64,000 nt of DNA. It comes from Azospirillum sp. 412522 (lineage in GTDB: Bacteria > Pseudomonadota > Alphaproteobacteria > Azospirillales > Azospirillaceae). Numbering within the stretch: the first letter of the stretch is position 1; each line of letters starts with the position of its first letter. Both the position numbers and the translations under genes were made by a program. The stretch lies in contig NZ_RWIJ01000009.1 of the NCBI RefSeq assembly GCF_019805165.1, positions 182,058-246,057 of the forward strand. The letters are read 5' to 3'. The notes below the pieces were generated by a model. It made no database searches and was not told where the DNA came from. It saw only the letters and a program-made list of their open reading frames with translations. Shown one piece after another: positions 33,030 through 42,679 of this stretch.

Positions 33030-34004
33030 ATGCCCGCTGTATCCGACTGGCGTGACGCCCGGCTGCGTTCGGTGGCCGACATCGCCGAGGACATCCGCCT
33101 GTTCGAGATTGAACCCACGGAATGGTTCGAGCCGCCGCCGGCGGGAAGCCATATCTCGGTGGCGGTCCGAATCGGCGAGAGGCCGGACACCCGGTCCTAC
33201 TCCGTTGTCGGCCCCTGCCGCGACACTGTATACAGGATCGCAGTCAAGCGCATGCCGCAGAGCCGCGGCGGTTCGGCCTATCTGTGGTCGCTGGCGCCCG
33301 GTGCCCGGCTGTCGATCACGCCGCCGCGCAACCTGTTCCCGCTGGCCCATGGCCGGCCACAATATCTGCTGGTCGCCGGCGGCATCGGCATCACGCCGAT
33401 CTACAGCATGGCCCTGGCGCTGGCGGAGAAGGGAGCGGACTTCCGCCTGCTCTATGGCTGCCGCTCGCGCGGGGATCTCGCCTTCGCCGACGAACTGCGC
33501 GAGCGGATCGGCGACCGGCTGGAGATCGCCGTCGAGGAGGAGGGGCAACGGCCCGATCTGTCCGGCGCCGTGGCGGCGCTGGCGCCCGGCGGCGAGCTGT
33601 ATGTCTGCGGCCCGATCGGCCTGCTCGACGCTGTCCGCCGGCTGTGGCGCGACAGCGGCCGGCCTGCCGCCAACCTGCGTTTCGAGACCTTCGGCAACAC
33701 CGGCCGCTTCGCGGCGGAGCCTTTCACCGTCCGCATCCCCCGCCTGGGGCTGGAGGTGCAGGTGCCGCAGAACCGGACCATGCTGGACGCGCTGGAGGCG
33801 GCCGGCGTGGCGATGATCTCCGACTGCCGGCGCGGCGAGTGCGGGCTGTGCACCGTGAAGGTGCTGGAGGTCGACGGCGCCCTGGACCATCGCGACGTCT
33901 TTTTCAGCGACCGGCAGAAGGACGAGAGCGAGCGAATGTGCACCTGCGTGTCGCGCGCGGTGCAGGGCGGCATCACAATCGATACCGCCGACCGCAGCGT
34001 GTGA
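33030..34004 (+). CDS. VanB-like oxygenase reductase (flavin and 2Fe-2S)
   Basis: Class IA reductase, 324 residues, passing electrons from NAD(P)H to the Rieske oxygenase. Domain order: flavin domain (TRSYSVVG at about 55-62), pyridine-nucleotide domain (LLVAGGIGITPIYSM, then YVCGPIGLLDAV), and a C-terminal plant-type ferredoxin with CRRGECGLC plus a final Cys in CTCVSR. This order matches VanB and phthalate dioxygenase reductase. It is separated from the GntR gene by 40 bases and followed by the Liv-type transporter genes. Confidence 0.9.
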   Translation: MPAVSDWRDARLRSVADIAEDIRLFEIEPTEWFEPPPAGSHISVAVRIGERPDTRSYSVVGPCRDTVYRIAVKRMPQSRGGSAYLWSLAPGARLSITPPRNLFPLAHGRPQYLLVAGGIGITPIYSMALALAEKGADFRLLYGCRSRGDLAFADELRERIGDRLEIAVEEEGQRPDLSGAVAALAPGGELYVCGPIGLLDAVRRLWRDSGRPAANLRFETFGNTGRFAAEPFTVRIPRLGLEVQVPQNRTMLDALEAAGVAMISDCRRGECGLCTVKVLEVDGALDHRDVFFSDRQKDESERMCTCVSRAVQGGITIDTADRSV

Positions 34005-34075
34005 GTGCCGGTGCCTGATCGAATCCCGGAACGGGGGCGGCGCCGGTTGACATGAGAATAGGGGAGGGGACGGCC

Positions 34076-34939
34076 ATGATGGTCAGTCTGGGCAACGTGC
34101 TGTTCAACGGCCTTGCCTATGGGATGCTGCTGTTCGTGATCTCGGTCGGCCTGTCGGTGACGATGGGGCTGATGGGCTTCGCCAATCTGGCGCATGGCGC
34201 CTTCGCCATGCTGGGCGGCTATGTCGCCACGACGCTGATGAACAAGGCGGGGGTGCCCTTCCTGCTGACGCTGCCCATCGCCTTCGTCGCGGTGGCGGCG
34301 GCCAGCTTCGTGCTGGAGCGCGGGTTGTACCGTCGGCTCTACCGGGCGGGCGAGCTGGATCAGGTGCTGCTGACCATCGGCCTCGTCTTCATGGCGGTGG
34401 CGGGGGCGACCTATGTCTGGGGGCCGGGGCAGCAGCCGGTGCGGATGCCCGACTATCTGACCGGGCAATGGACGGTGGCCGGCATCGACGTCGGCGTCTA
34501 CCGGCTGTTCCTGATCCTGGTCGGCATCGCCGTCACCGCCGCCCTGGTGCTGGGGATCGAGCGCACCCGCTTCGGCGCGATGATCCGCGCCGCGGTCGAC
34601 AACCCGCGCATGGCCCAGGGCTGCGGCATCAACGTCAACCGGGTGTTCAGCCTGACCTTCATGGCCGGCAGCGGCTTGGCCGGGTTGGGCGGTGCGGTCG
34701 GCATCAACCTGATCGGGCTCGACCCCGGTTTCCCGATCAAGTTCATGGTCTATTTCCTGATCGTCGTCGCCGTCGGCGGCCTCGGCTCGATCAAGGGGTC
34801 GCTGATCGCGGCCCTGCTGCTCGGCGTCTTCGACGTCGGCGGCAAATATTACGTGCCGGAGGTCGGCGCCTTCATCATCTACGCCGTCATGGTGTCGCTG
34901 CTGCTGTGGCGCCCCGCCGGCCTGTTCGGACGGAGGTAG
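34076..34939 (+). CDS. livH: Liv-type ABC permease (LivH family)
   Basis: First permease of a branched-chain-amino-acid-type importer, 287 residues with about eight helices. Family markers are GLMGFANLAHGAFAMLGGY and IRAAVDNPRMAQGCGINV. GGGGAGGGG precedes two nearby ATGs (34076, 34079). An upstream ATG at 34052 would lie before that ribosome site. It sits in the order reductase-livH-livM-livG-livF-livK. The link to a Rieske oxygenase points to an aromatic substrate rather than an amino acid, as seen for benzoate- and phenylpropanoid-type Liv systems. Confidence 0.9.
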   Translation: MMVSLGNVLFNGLAYGMLLFVISVGLSVTMGLMGFANLAHGAFAMLGGYVATTLMNKAGVPFLLTLPIAFVAVAAASFVLERGLYRRLYRAGELDQVLLTIGLVFMAVAGATYVWGPGQQPVRMPDYLTGQWTVAGIDVGVYRLFLILVGIAVTAALVLGIERTRFGAMIRAAVDNPRMAQGCGINVNRVFSLTFMAGSGLAGLGGAVGINLIGLDPGFPIKFMVYFLIVVAVGGLGSIKGSLIAALLLGVFDVGGKYYVPEVGAFIIYAVMVSLLLWRPAGLFGRR

Positions 34940-34942
34940 CCG

Positions 34943-35971
34943 ATGGTGTCCCTTCCCGCGGAGTCCCCGCCGGCGTCGGATACAGCGCCCCGCGGCCGTC
35001 CGGTCACCCGGCTGGAACGGCGCAGCCGCTGGCGCTGGCACGAGATCCTGTTCTGGCTGGCGGCGGCGAGCTGCCCGCTGGTCGTCCCCGACGATCTGGT
35101 GCTGGTCTCGCAGGTGCTGATCGCCGGGCTGTTCGCCCTGTCGCTCGACCTGCTGCTCGGCTATGGCGGCATCGTCTCGCTCGGCCATGCCGCCTTCTTC
35201 GGCGTCGGTGCCTACGCCGCCGGCCTGCTGGCCCGCCATGGCTGGGGCGAGCCGGTCAGCGGGCTGCTGCTGTCCGGCGCGCTGGCCGGGTTGCTCGGCT
35301 TCGCCCTCAGCTTCATCATCGTCCGGGTGCGCGGCATCGCGCTGCTGATGGTGACGCTCGGCGTCTCGCTGGTGCTGCACGAGGCGGCGGTGAAGGGCTA
35401 CGCCGTCACCGGCGGCGACGACGGCTTGCAGGGCATCGTCCTCGACCCGCTGTTCGGGCTGTTTTCGATGGACATGTGGGGGCGGACCGCCTTCGGCTAC
35501 AGCCTCGCCGTGGCCTTCGCCGGCTTCCTGCTGGCCCGCCGGCTGGTATCCTCCCCCTTCGGGCTGGCCTTGCAGGGCATGCGCGAGAATAGCCGGCGGA
35601 TGGCCGCCATCGGCGCGCCGCTGCGCCGGCACAGCGCGCTGATCTACACCGTGTCCGCCGCTCTGGCCGGGGTGGCCGGCGCCCTGCTGACCCAGACCAC
35701 CGAGTTCGTGTCGGTCGAGGTCCTGGGCTTCCAGCGCTCGGCCGAGGTGCTGATCATGCTGATCCTGGGCGGGGCCGGGCATCTCTACGGCGCCTTCGTC
35801 GGGGCGGCGGTCTTCATGATCGTCCGCGACCAGCTGGCGGCGGCCAACCCGGAATACTGGTTCTTCTGGCTGGGCCTGATGCTGGTGCTGGTCGTGCTGT
35901 TCGCCCGCGGCGGCATCATCGGCGGGATCGCCACCATCGCCGCCCGCTTCCGCAAAGGGGGATCGCGATGA
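34943..35971 (+). CDS. livM: Liv-type ABC permease (LivM family)
   Basis: Second permease, 342 residues. About 30 polar residues with arginine clusters precede the first helix. The core has SLDLLLGYGGIVSLGHAAFFGVGAYAAG, diagnostic of LivM, and a coupling loop ALQGMRENSRRMAAIG. It starts 3 bases after livH and its end overlaps livG by 4 bases. It pairs with LivH to form the pore for the compound bound by the LivK-type protein at 37497. Confidence 0.9.
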   Translation: MVSLPAESPPASDTAPRGRPVTRLERRSRWRWHEILFWLAAASCPLVVPDDLVLVSQVLIAGLFALSLDLLLGYGGIVSLGHAAFFGVGAYAAGLLARHGWGEPVSGLLLSGALAGLLGFALSFIIVRVRGIALLMVTLGVSLVLHEAAVKGYAVTGGDDGLQGIVLDPLFGLFSMDMWGRTAFGYSLAVAFAGFLLARRLVSSPFGLALQGMRENSRRMAAIGAPLRRHSALIYTVSAALAGVAGALLTQTTEFVSVEVLGFQRSAEVLIMLILGGAGHLYGAFVGAAVFMIVRDQLAAANPEYWFFWLGLMLVLVVLFARGGIIGGIATIAARFRKGGSR

Positions 35972-36727
35972 CCGCCGTCCTATCCACAGCCGCCTTGGCG
36001 ACCGAGGGGCTGTCGGTCAATTTCGGTGCGCTGCTGGCGACGCGCAATGTCTCGCTCGACCTGCCGGTGGGGGCGCGCCACGCGCTGATCGGGCCGAACG
36101 GCGCCGGCAAGACGACGCTGATCAACCTGCTGACCGGCCTGCTGCGGCCGAGCGCCGGGGCGATCCGCCTGCATGGCGCCACCATCACCCACGCCACCCC
36201 GGCCGAGCGGGTGCGGCGCGGGCTGGTGCGGACCTTCCAGATCAATAGCCTCTTCCCGGCGCTGACGCCGCTGGAATCGGTGACGCTGGCGGTGTGCGAG
36301 CGGCGCGGGCTGACGCGAAGCTGGCTGTCGCGGCTGAGCCGCCGCACCGACGCCATCGACGAGGCGCACGCTCTGCTCGACCGGCTCGGCCTCGGCCCCG
36401 ACGCGGAACGGCCGACGCGGGAGCTGGCCTATGGCCGGCAGCGGCTGGTCGAGATCGCGCTGGCGCTGGCCTGCGAGCCGCGGGTGCTGCTGTTGGACGA
36501 GCCGGCGGCCGGCGTCCCGGCGCGGGAGAGCGCCGAACTGTTCGAGGTGATCGCCAGCCTGCCGCGCGACCTCGCCATCCTGTTCATCGAGCACGACATG
36601 GACCTCGTCTTCCGCTTCGCCGACCGCATCACCGTGCTGGTCGGCGGGCAGGTGCTGTGCCATGGCACCCCGGCCGAGATCGCGGAGAACCCGGAGGTCC
36701 AGCGCGTCTATCTGGGGAGTTCCGGTC

Positions 36728-36735
<8 letters not shown>
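35968..36735 (+). CDS. livG: Liv-type ABC ATPase (LivG family)
   Basis: ATPase of 255 residues. Walker A is GPNGAGKTT and Walker B VLLLDEPAAG. The family's degenerate signature reads LAYGRQRLVEIA in place of LSGGQ, and the H-loop is IEHDMD. VRTFQINSLFP is the LivG-type Q-loop. It overlaps livM by 4 bases and livF by 8, showing tight coupling. Confidence 0.92.
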
Positions 36736-37450
<715 letters not shown>

Positions 37451-37496
37451 AGACAACATTCAATAAGGCACCATTCAAGAAAACTGGGGGAGGTTC

Positions 37497-38687
37497 ATGA
37501 TGACGTCTGTGCTGCGGAATCTTGCGGTGGTGGCTGTGCTGGGAACGGCGGCCGGGATGATGCCGGCGGGATCGCCCGCCCTGGCGGCCGACCCGGTGAA
37601 GATCGGCCTGATCCTGCCGATGTCCGGCCCCTTCGCCTCGACCGGCAAGCAGATCGAGGCGGCGGTCAAACTCTACCAGCAGGTCAACGGCGACAGCGTT
37701 GCCGGCCGCAAGGTGGAGGTGATCGTCAAGGACGATACCGGCGTGGCGCCCGACATGACCAAGCGCCTGGCCCAGGAGCTCGTGGTAAAGGAAAAGGTGT
37801 CCGTCCTCGCCGGCTTCGGGCTGACGCCGCTGGCGCTGTCGGCCGCCCCGGTGTCGGAGCAGGCGAAGACGCCGATGATCGTCATGGCGGCGGCCTCCTC
37901 CGTCATCACCACCAAGTCGCCCTACATCCTGCGCACGTCCGGCACCTTGCCGCAGTCGGCCGCGACCATCGCCCAATGGGCGGCGAAGAATGGCGCCGGC
38001 AAGATGTATTCGATGGTGACCGACTACGGCCCCGGCATCGACGCGGAAACCGTCTTCAAGCAGCGCTTCGCCGCGTCCGGCGGCACCGTGGTCGGCGACG
38101 TCCGCATCCCGCTGAAGAATCCGGACTACGGCCCCTTCATGCAGCGCGCCAAGGACACCGCCCCCGACGCGATCTTCGCCTTCGTGCCGTCGGGCGAGGG
38201 GTCGTCCTTCATGAAGGAGTTCGCGGAACGCGGGCTGGCCAAGGCCGGGGTGCGGCTGCTCGCCACCGGCGACGTGACCGACGACGACATCCTGCCGGCG
38301 ATGGGGGACGCCGCGATCGGCACGGTGACGGCGCACTACTATTCCGCCGCCCATCCGTCGCCGGAGAACAAGGCCTATGTCGAGGCGTTCCGCAAGGCGA
38401 ACGGCGGCATGCGCCCGAACTTCATGTCAGTCGGCGGCTGGGACGGCATGCATCTGGTCTATGAGGTGCTGAAGAAGACCGGCGGCAAGGCCGATGGCGA
38501 CGGCTTCGTCGCCGCCGCCAAGGGCATGAGCTGGACCAGCCCGCGCGGCCCGGTCTCCATCGACGCCGATACCCGCGACATCGTCCAGGACATCTACATC
38601 CGCAGGGTCGAACGGCAGGACGGCGAACTGATGAACGTCGAATTCGACAAGGTCACCGCGGTGAAGGACCCCGGCAAGGGCGGCTGA
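37497..38687 (+). CDS. Liv-type ABC substrate-binding protein
   Basis: Periplasmic type I binding protein of the LivK family, 396 residues. Signal peptide cleavage is expected near ALA-AD, then VKIGLILPMSGPFASTGKQ. It starts after the AACTGGGGGAGG ribosome site. It is the last gene of the oxygenase-reductase-transporter operon, an unusual place for the binding protein. Such relatives bind aromatic acids and other non-amino-acid ligands, which suits the VanA/VanB-like enzymes. The ligand itself is not determined. Confidence 0.9.
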   Translation: MMTSVLRNLAVVAVLGTAAGMMPAGSPALAADPVKIGLILPMSGPFASTGKQIEAAVKLYQQVNGDSVAGRKVEVIVKDDTGVAPDMTKRLAQELVVKEKVSVLAGFGLTPLALSAAPVSEQAKTPMIVMAAASSVITTKSPYILRTSGTLPQSAATIAQWAAKNGAGKMYSMVTDYGPGIDAETVFKQRFAASGGTVVGDVRIPLKNPDYGPFMQRAKDTAPDAIFAFVPSGEGSSFMKEFAERGLAKAGVRLLATGDVTDDDILPAMGDAAIGTVTAHYYSAAHPSPENKAYVEAFRKANGGMRPNFMSVGGWDGMHLVYEVLKKTGGKADGDGFVAAAKGMSWTSPRGPVSIDADTRDIVQDIYIRRVERQDGELMNVEFDKVTAVKDPGKGG

Positions 38688-38711
38688 TGCCGTTCCCTGC
38701 CGGATTGCGCC

Positions 38712-38752
38712 ACGCGGATGGGGGGGGACGAGGGTCCCTCCCATCCCCGCGT
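38712..38752. terminator. possible terminator between convergent operons
   Basis: A GC-rich imperfect hairpin with ACGCG/CGCGT at the base, ATGGG/CCCAT above and GGGA/TCCC at the top, 24 bases after the Liv binding-protein stop. It faces the convergent methyltransferase gene. Only a weak T-run follows. Confidence 0.4.
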
Positions 38753-38818
38753 CCTTTGCCGTCGAACGGCTTTGGCACACGAATCGGCGAAAGGCCGGAT
38801 CCCCAACTGACGACACGA

Positions 38819-39796
38819 CTAGATGGACAGGCTGTTGGTTGCACGCCACGCATCATCCAACGCCACCGTCACCGTTTCGCCGTCACGGACCGGAACCGCG
38901 GTTGCGATCGGACTGAACACCTCGGTCGACCAGATCAGGAAGTCGTCGAACCACAGTTCCTGAACCCACATCACGGCGTTCAGCGTTCCGGCGGAGCGGA
39001 TGCCGAGCGAGGCGTGCTTCGGCAGCCGTTCGAAGGACTCCCCGGTATCGTAACGAATCTCCTCCACCAGCGCCGGATCGCCCAGGAAGCGCCCGCCTCC
39101 GCGCCGGTGACGGTAGCCGCCGTTGGTGAATCCCGGCGACCAGTCATAATCGCCGAATGTCACCGGCCGGGACCGGTTATAGCAGACTTCGGCGCTCATC
39201 GCGTCGAACAGCGGACCGAATTTGAGGCCGTAGCGGTTCTCCAGATCGGCAACGGAGCGCCGCAGATCCGCCAGTTCGGAAAAACCGTCGATCTGCGGCC
39301 AGTCGCAGGGAATCGCCAGATAGCGGACGCGGTTCGGCACGGTCACGCAGTCCGGCTTCCCGAAGCGGCGGCGCAGGGCGCAGACGGCCGCCGAACGCGG
39401 TTCGTCGACGACGATGTGGTTGGTGTAGATGAAGGCGAACAGCACGTCGAACAGGCCCGGCACCTGCGAGCTGTCGACGGTGGCGAGGTCCGCCTCCAGG
39501 AAGCGGATGCGGTCGCCGTAACCGTTGGCGCGGGCGAGGGCGCGGGCCAGATCGACATGGTCGCGGTCCACGGCGACCACTTCGGACGCGCCGGCCTCCA
39601 GCGCCAGGAACGACAGGATCCCCATGCCGCATCCGGCGTCGAGCACCCGGTCGCCGGGCTTCACCGCCGCCCGCACAGCCTGTTTGATGCTGAAGGTGCG
39701 GTCGAGCCGCAGGAGGTTCCTCAGGTGCATCGCGACGGAAAAATGGACGTCGCGGACCGGCGGGTTCACCAGCGCATCGACGGAATGGTGGCTCAT
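38819..39796 (-). CDS. PRMT-like SAM-dependent methyltransferase
   Basis: Class I methyltransferase, 325 residues. SAM motif I is VLDAGCGMGILSFLALEAGA, with an acidic residue after beta-2 (AVDRD). Post-I and II segments follow (RIRFLEADLATVD, FDVLFAF). The GxGILS-type motif, the position of motif II and the following beta region resemble protein arginine methyltransferases. The PRMT double-E loop (SExMGxxLxxE) is not evident, as the equivalent stretch reads FIYTNHIVVDEPRSA. The start at 39796 has GGAG 9 bases upstream; longer frames are shadows of the chemoreceptor gene. It lies 43 bases after that gene. The target is unknown. Confidence 0.72.
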   Translation of the reverse strand: MSHHSVDALVNPPVRDVHFSVAMHLRNLLRLDRTFSIKQAVRAAVKPGDRVLDAGCGMGILSFLALEAGASEVVAVDRDHVDLARALARANGYGDRIRFLEADLATVDSSQVPGLFDVLFAFIYTNHIVVDEPRSAAVCALRRRFGKPDCVTVPNRVRYLAIPCDWPQIDGFSELADLRRSVADLENRYGLKFGPLFDAMSAEVCYNRSRPVTFGDYDWSPGFTNGGYRHRRGGGRFLGDPALVEEIRYDTGESFERLPKHASLGIRSAGTLNAVMWVQELWFDDFLIWSTEVFSPIATAVPVRDGETVTVALDDAWRATNSLSI

Positions 39797-39839
39797 GACT
39801 CTCACTCCAGGTGAAAAGGCCTGTCGGATGCTGGCCGGG

Positions 39840-41516
39840 TCAGATCGCGCGCAGCTGGCTGAAGAAGCTGTTGACCTGATCGTTGAGCACCGAAGCCTCG
39901 CGCCGCAGCGAGTCCGAGGCGCTGTGCAGGTCGTTGGCCGCGGAGCTGGTGACTTCGGCGGCATCGGAGACGCCGGTGATGTTCGCCGACACCTCGCGCG
40001 TGCCGTCGGCGGCATGGCCGATGTTGCGGGCGATGTCCTGGGTCGTGGCGCCCTGCTGCTCCATCGCCGAGGCGATGCCGATCGAGATCGCCCGCATGTC
40101 GGCGACGATCGAGCCGATGGAGGAGATCGCCGCGACGGCACGCTGCGTCTCGTCCTGGATGCCGCCGACGTAGGTCTGGATCTCCTTGGTGGCCTGCGAG
40201 GTCTGGTTGGCCAGCACCTTGACCTCGCTGGCGACCACGGCGAAGCCCTTGCCGGTTTCGCCGGCGCGGGCCGCTTCGATGGTGGCGTTCAGCGCCAGCA
40301 AATTGGTCTGGTTGGCGATTTCCTGGATGACCTGGACGATGGCGCCGATCCGCATCGCCGCCTCGGCAAGCCCCTTCATGGTGACGTTGGTCTGTTCGGC
40401 TTCCTGGACGGCGCGTTCGGCGACATCGGTCGACCGGGCGACCTGATGGTTGACTTCGCTGACCGCCGCCGACAGCTCCTCGGCGGCGCTGGCGATGGTC
40501 TGCACGTTGCCGGTGGTGTCGCTGGCGGCGTGGTTCACCGTGGCGATCATGCTGCGGCTCTGCTTGGCCATCACCGCCAGGTTGCCGGCGTGGGAGCGGA
40601 CCTGCTCGGCCGCGGCGACCACCGCCGTGACCACTTCGGACGTCCGCCGCTGGAAATCGGCCAGGGACTGCTCGATCGCCTCCTGCCGGCGCTCCTTGGC
40701 GGCATGCTCGATTTCTTGCTCGGCGACCAGCTGGTCGGCCTTGCGGCGGTTGTTCTTGAAGACCTCCATGGCACGGGCGAGCGTGCCCACCTCGTGCTTG
40801 TCGTCGATGTGCGGGATGTCGACCGACAGATCGCCGCCGGCAAGCGCGCCCATGCGCTCGGCCATGGTCGACACCGGACGGCTGATGCTGCGGGCCAGGA
40901 CGAAGGCGAAGCCGCCGCCCGCCGCGATGACGACCGCCGCGATGCCGATGTAGATCTCGAGGATGCGGTCGTAGATCGCATCGACATCGTCAAGATAGAG
41001 GCCGGTGCCGATGGACCACTGCCACGGTTCGAAGCCGGCGGCGTAGGCCATCTTGTCCACCGGCTCGCTTTGGCCGGAGCGGGGGAAGCGGAAGCTGTAG
41101 AAGTCGCCGCCGCGTTGCGCCGCCTCGATTTGCAGGCGCACCGTCGGCACCCCGTCGACCGTCTTGAAATCGAGGCGGTTCTTGCCTTCGAAGGCGGGGT
41201 TGACATGGACCATGGTGACGCCGTCGAACCGTGTGGCGAAGAAGTAATCGCCTGCTCCGAAGCGCAGCGGGCGCAGCTGGTCGCGCGCCGCCTGCTGGGC
41301 CTGTTCGCGGGTGAGCTGTCCTGACTTTTCCTTCTGATACCAGCCGTCCACCATGCCGCGCACCACGCCGACCGTCTGCCGGAGTTGCTCCTTGCGGTCC
41401 TCCAGCAGGCTGTCCCTCAGGACACTGAGGCTGAACCCCGTGATGACGACCAGCGCGAGAAGGAGAAGAGGGATGAAGAGCATCAGGCGATGGGATATGC
41501 GCAAATTCTTGAGCAT
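39840..41516 (-). CDS. methyl-accepting chemotaxis protein with Cache sensor
   Basis: Chemoreceptor of 558 residues. The first membrane helix (LMLFIPLLLLALVVITGFSLSVL) is followed by a periplasmic single-Cache domain (GDYFFATRFDGVTMVHVNPAFEGKN, GFEPWQWSIGTGLYLDD). A second helix, HAMP (RSISRPVSTMAERM, GGDLSVDIP), and the signalling hairpin with tip [19 protein letters not shown] come next. The Cache type with the YFF...HP/N...G pattern often binds small carboxylates. It ends in NSFFSQLRAI with no CheR-tethering pentapeptide. It sits between a sulfotransferase-like gene and a methyltransferase gene on the same strand. Confidence 0.92.
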   Translation of the reverse strand: MLKNLRISHRLMLFIPLLLLALVVITGFSLSVLRDSLLEDRKEQLRQTVGVVRGMVDGWYQKEKSGQLTREQAQQAARDQLRPLRFGAGDYFFATRFDGVTMVHVNPAFEGKNRLDFKTVDGVPTVRLQIEAAQRGGDFYSFRFPRSGQSEPVDKMAYAAGFEPWQWSIGTGLYLDDVDAIYDRILEIYIGIAAVVIAAGGGFAFVLARSISRPVSTMAERMGALAGGDLSVDIPHIDDKHEVGTLARAMEVFKNNRRKADQLVAEQEIEHAAKERRQEAIEQSLADFQRRTSEVVTAVVAAAEQVRSHAGNLAVMAKQSRSMIATVNHAASDTTGNVQTIASAAEELSAAVSEVNHQVARSTDVAERAVQEAEQTNVTMKGLAEAAMRIGAIVQVIQEIANQTNLLALNATIEAARAGETGKGFAVVASEVKVLANQTSQATKEIQTYVGGIQDETQRAVAAISSIGSIVADMRAISIGIASAMEQQGATTQDIARNIGHAADGTREVSANITGVSDAAEVTSSAANDLHSASDSLRREASVLNDQVNSFFSQLRAI

Positions 41517-41614
41517 GGAATTCTCGCTTCTCTTGCGGCTGGCAGCGACGCCGGATGCCGCCATCCGGGTCCGGTCCCGGCCGCATGTCGGGATGAACGG
41601 TTGGAGCGCAGCGA

Positions 41615-42679
41615 TCAGGATGCGGTGATGCGCGATCCGGCCGGTCGGGATTGGACGGCGAGCACCGCAGGATCGGGCAACCGGCCGAGGGGCATGCCCG
41701 CCGGATCCAGGGAGATCCCGAGTTCCCGGGCACAGGCATCCGCGCAGGTCCGGTAGATGTCTGGGATGCCCATGCGATCCAGCAGCTCGAGGTCGTCGTC
41801 GGTGACGGAGCCGGAGTCCCGGTCGAGGTAGCGATAGCTGCCGCCGGCCCGGTGCACTCCCGGCACGAAGTAGACGTCGGGCTCCTTGGTGAAGATCAGG
41901 CTTGACCTGTCGGAGGTGAATTCCTCCACGCCATTCCATTCGGTCACGGCCCCGGCGAAGAAGCGGTCGGACAGGTCGAGGCGGCGGAAGAGAGCGGCCG
42001 CGGCCCTCTCCGGCTGGCGGCTGGCCTCATGGACATAATGGGTCGTCCGCACGCCTTCCCGGGCGGCATAGGCTTCGACGCGGATGGCGTTGAGGGACGC
42101 GATGACGAAGTGTTTCAGCAGCCGCCTGCGCGGTACCCGGTCGCTCCATTTGGTGAACCACGATGCGAGCGACAGGGCCGGTTCGCGGTCGAGCATGATC
42201 AGATGCAGGCGGTCGGCCGGATAGCCCGCCTCGATCAGGATCTGCAAGGGAATGAACAGGCACTCGGCCATCAAATAGGGGCCGGCCACCTCCTTGCTGA
42301 ACAGATATGGCTGGTCCCTGGCCGATGGCGGTCTCCAAGGCGTCTGCGGGCAGTTGGTGAGAAAATTGCGCATGGCCGCCTTGACCGGTTGGAAATAGGC
42401 GGGCAGCCCGGCGACGCCGAACAGGTTGGCGAGCGCCGTCGATCCGACACGGCAGCGTCCCCAGCCATAATGCAGCATCGGAAATTCGTGCGGTGGAATA
42501 TTGCGGAAAACCTCCCGCAGCGATCCAGCGATGCTGCCTGTCATCTTGTCGAGCCGCATTCGGTGCAACTGATACTTCCCGTCCGGTTCAAGCCAAGACG
42601 TAAGAAGAGAAGGATCATCCCGGCGCATAAGCTCCGAAAGGCGATTTAGATCACCAAAGCGCGTTGTAAGGATGCTCAT
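41615..42679 (-). CDS. sulfotransferase-like protein
   Basis: About 354 residues. GWGRCRVGSTALANLFG matches the 5'-phosphosulfate loop of sulfotransferases (R/GSGSTxL). The segment LHLIMLDREPALSLASWF matches the 3'-phosphate site (RxPxxxxxS). A conserved KPA-like aromatic region precedes it (FQPVKAAMRNF). The acceptor is unknown and overall similarity to named sulfotransferases is limited, so the call rests on these motifs. It is the first gene of the minus-strand group sulfotransferase-like, chemoreceptor, methyltransferase. Its upstream flank is the AT-rich island, which hints that this group was acquired. Confidence 0.6.
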   Translation of the reverse strand: MSILTTRFGDLNRLSELMRRDDPSLLTSWLEPDGKYQLHRMRLDKMTGSIAGSLREVFRNIPPHEFPMLHYGWGRCRVGSTALANLFGVAGLPAYFQPVKAAMRNFLTNCPQTPWRPPSARDQPYLFSKEVAGPYLMAECLFIPLQILIEAGYPADRLHLIMLDREPALSLASWFTKWSDRVPRRRLLKHFVIASLNAIRVEAYAAREGVRTTHYVHEASRQPERAAAALFRRLDLSDRFFAGAVTEWNGVEEFTSDRSSLIFTKEPDVYFVPGVHRAGGSYRYLDRDSGSVTDDDLELLDRMGIPDIYRTCADACARELGISLDPAGMPLGRLPDPAVLAVQSRPAGSRITAS

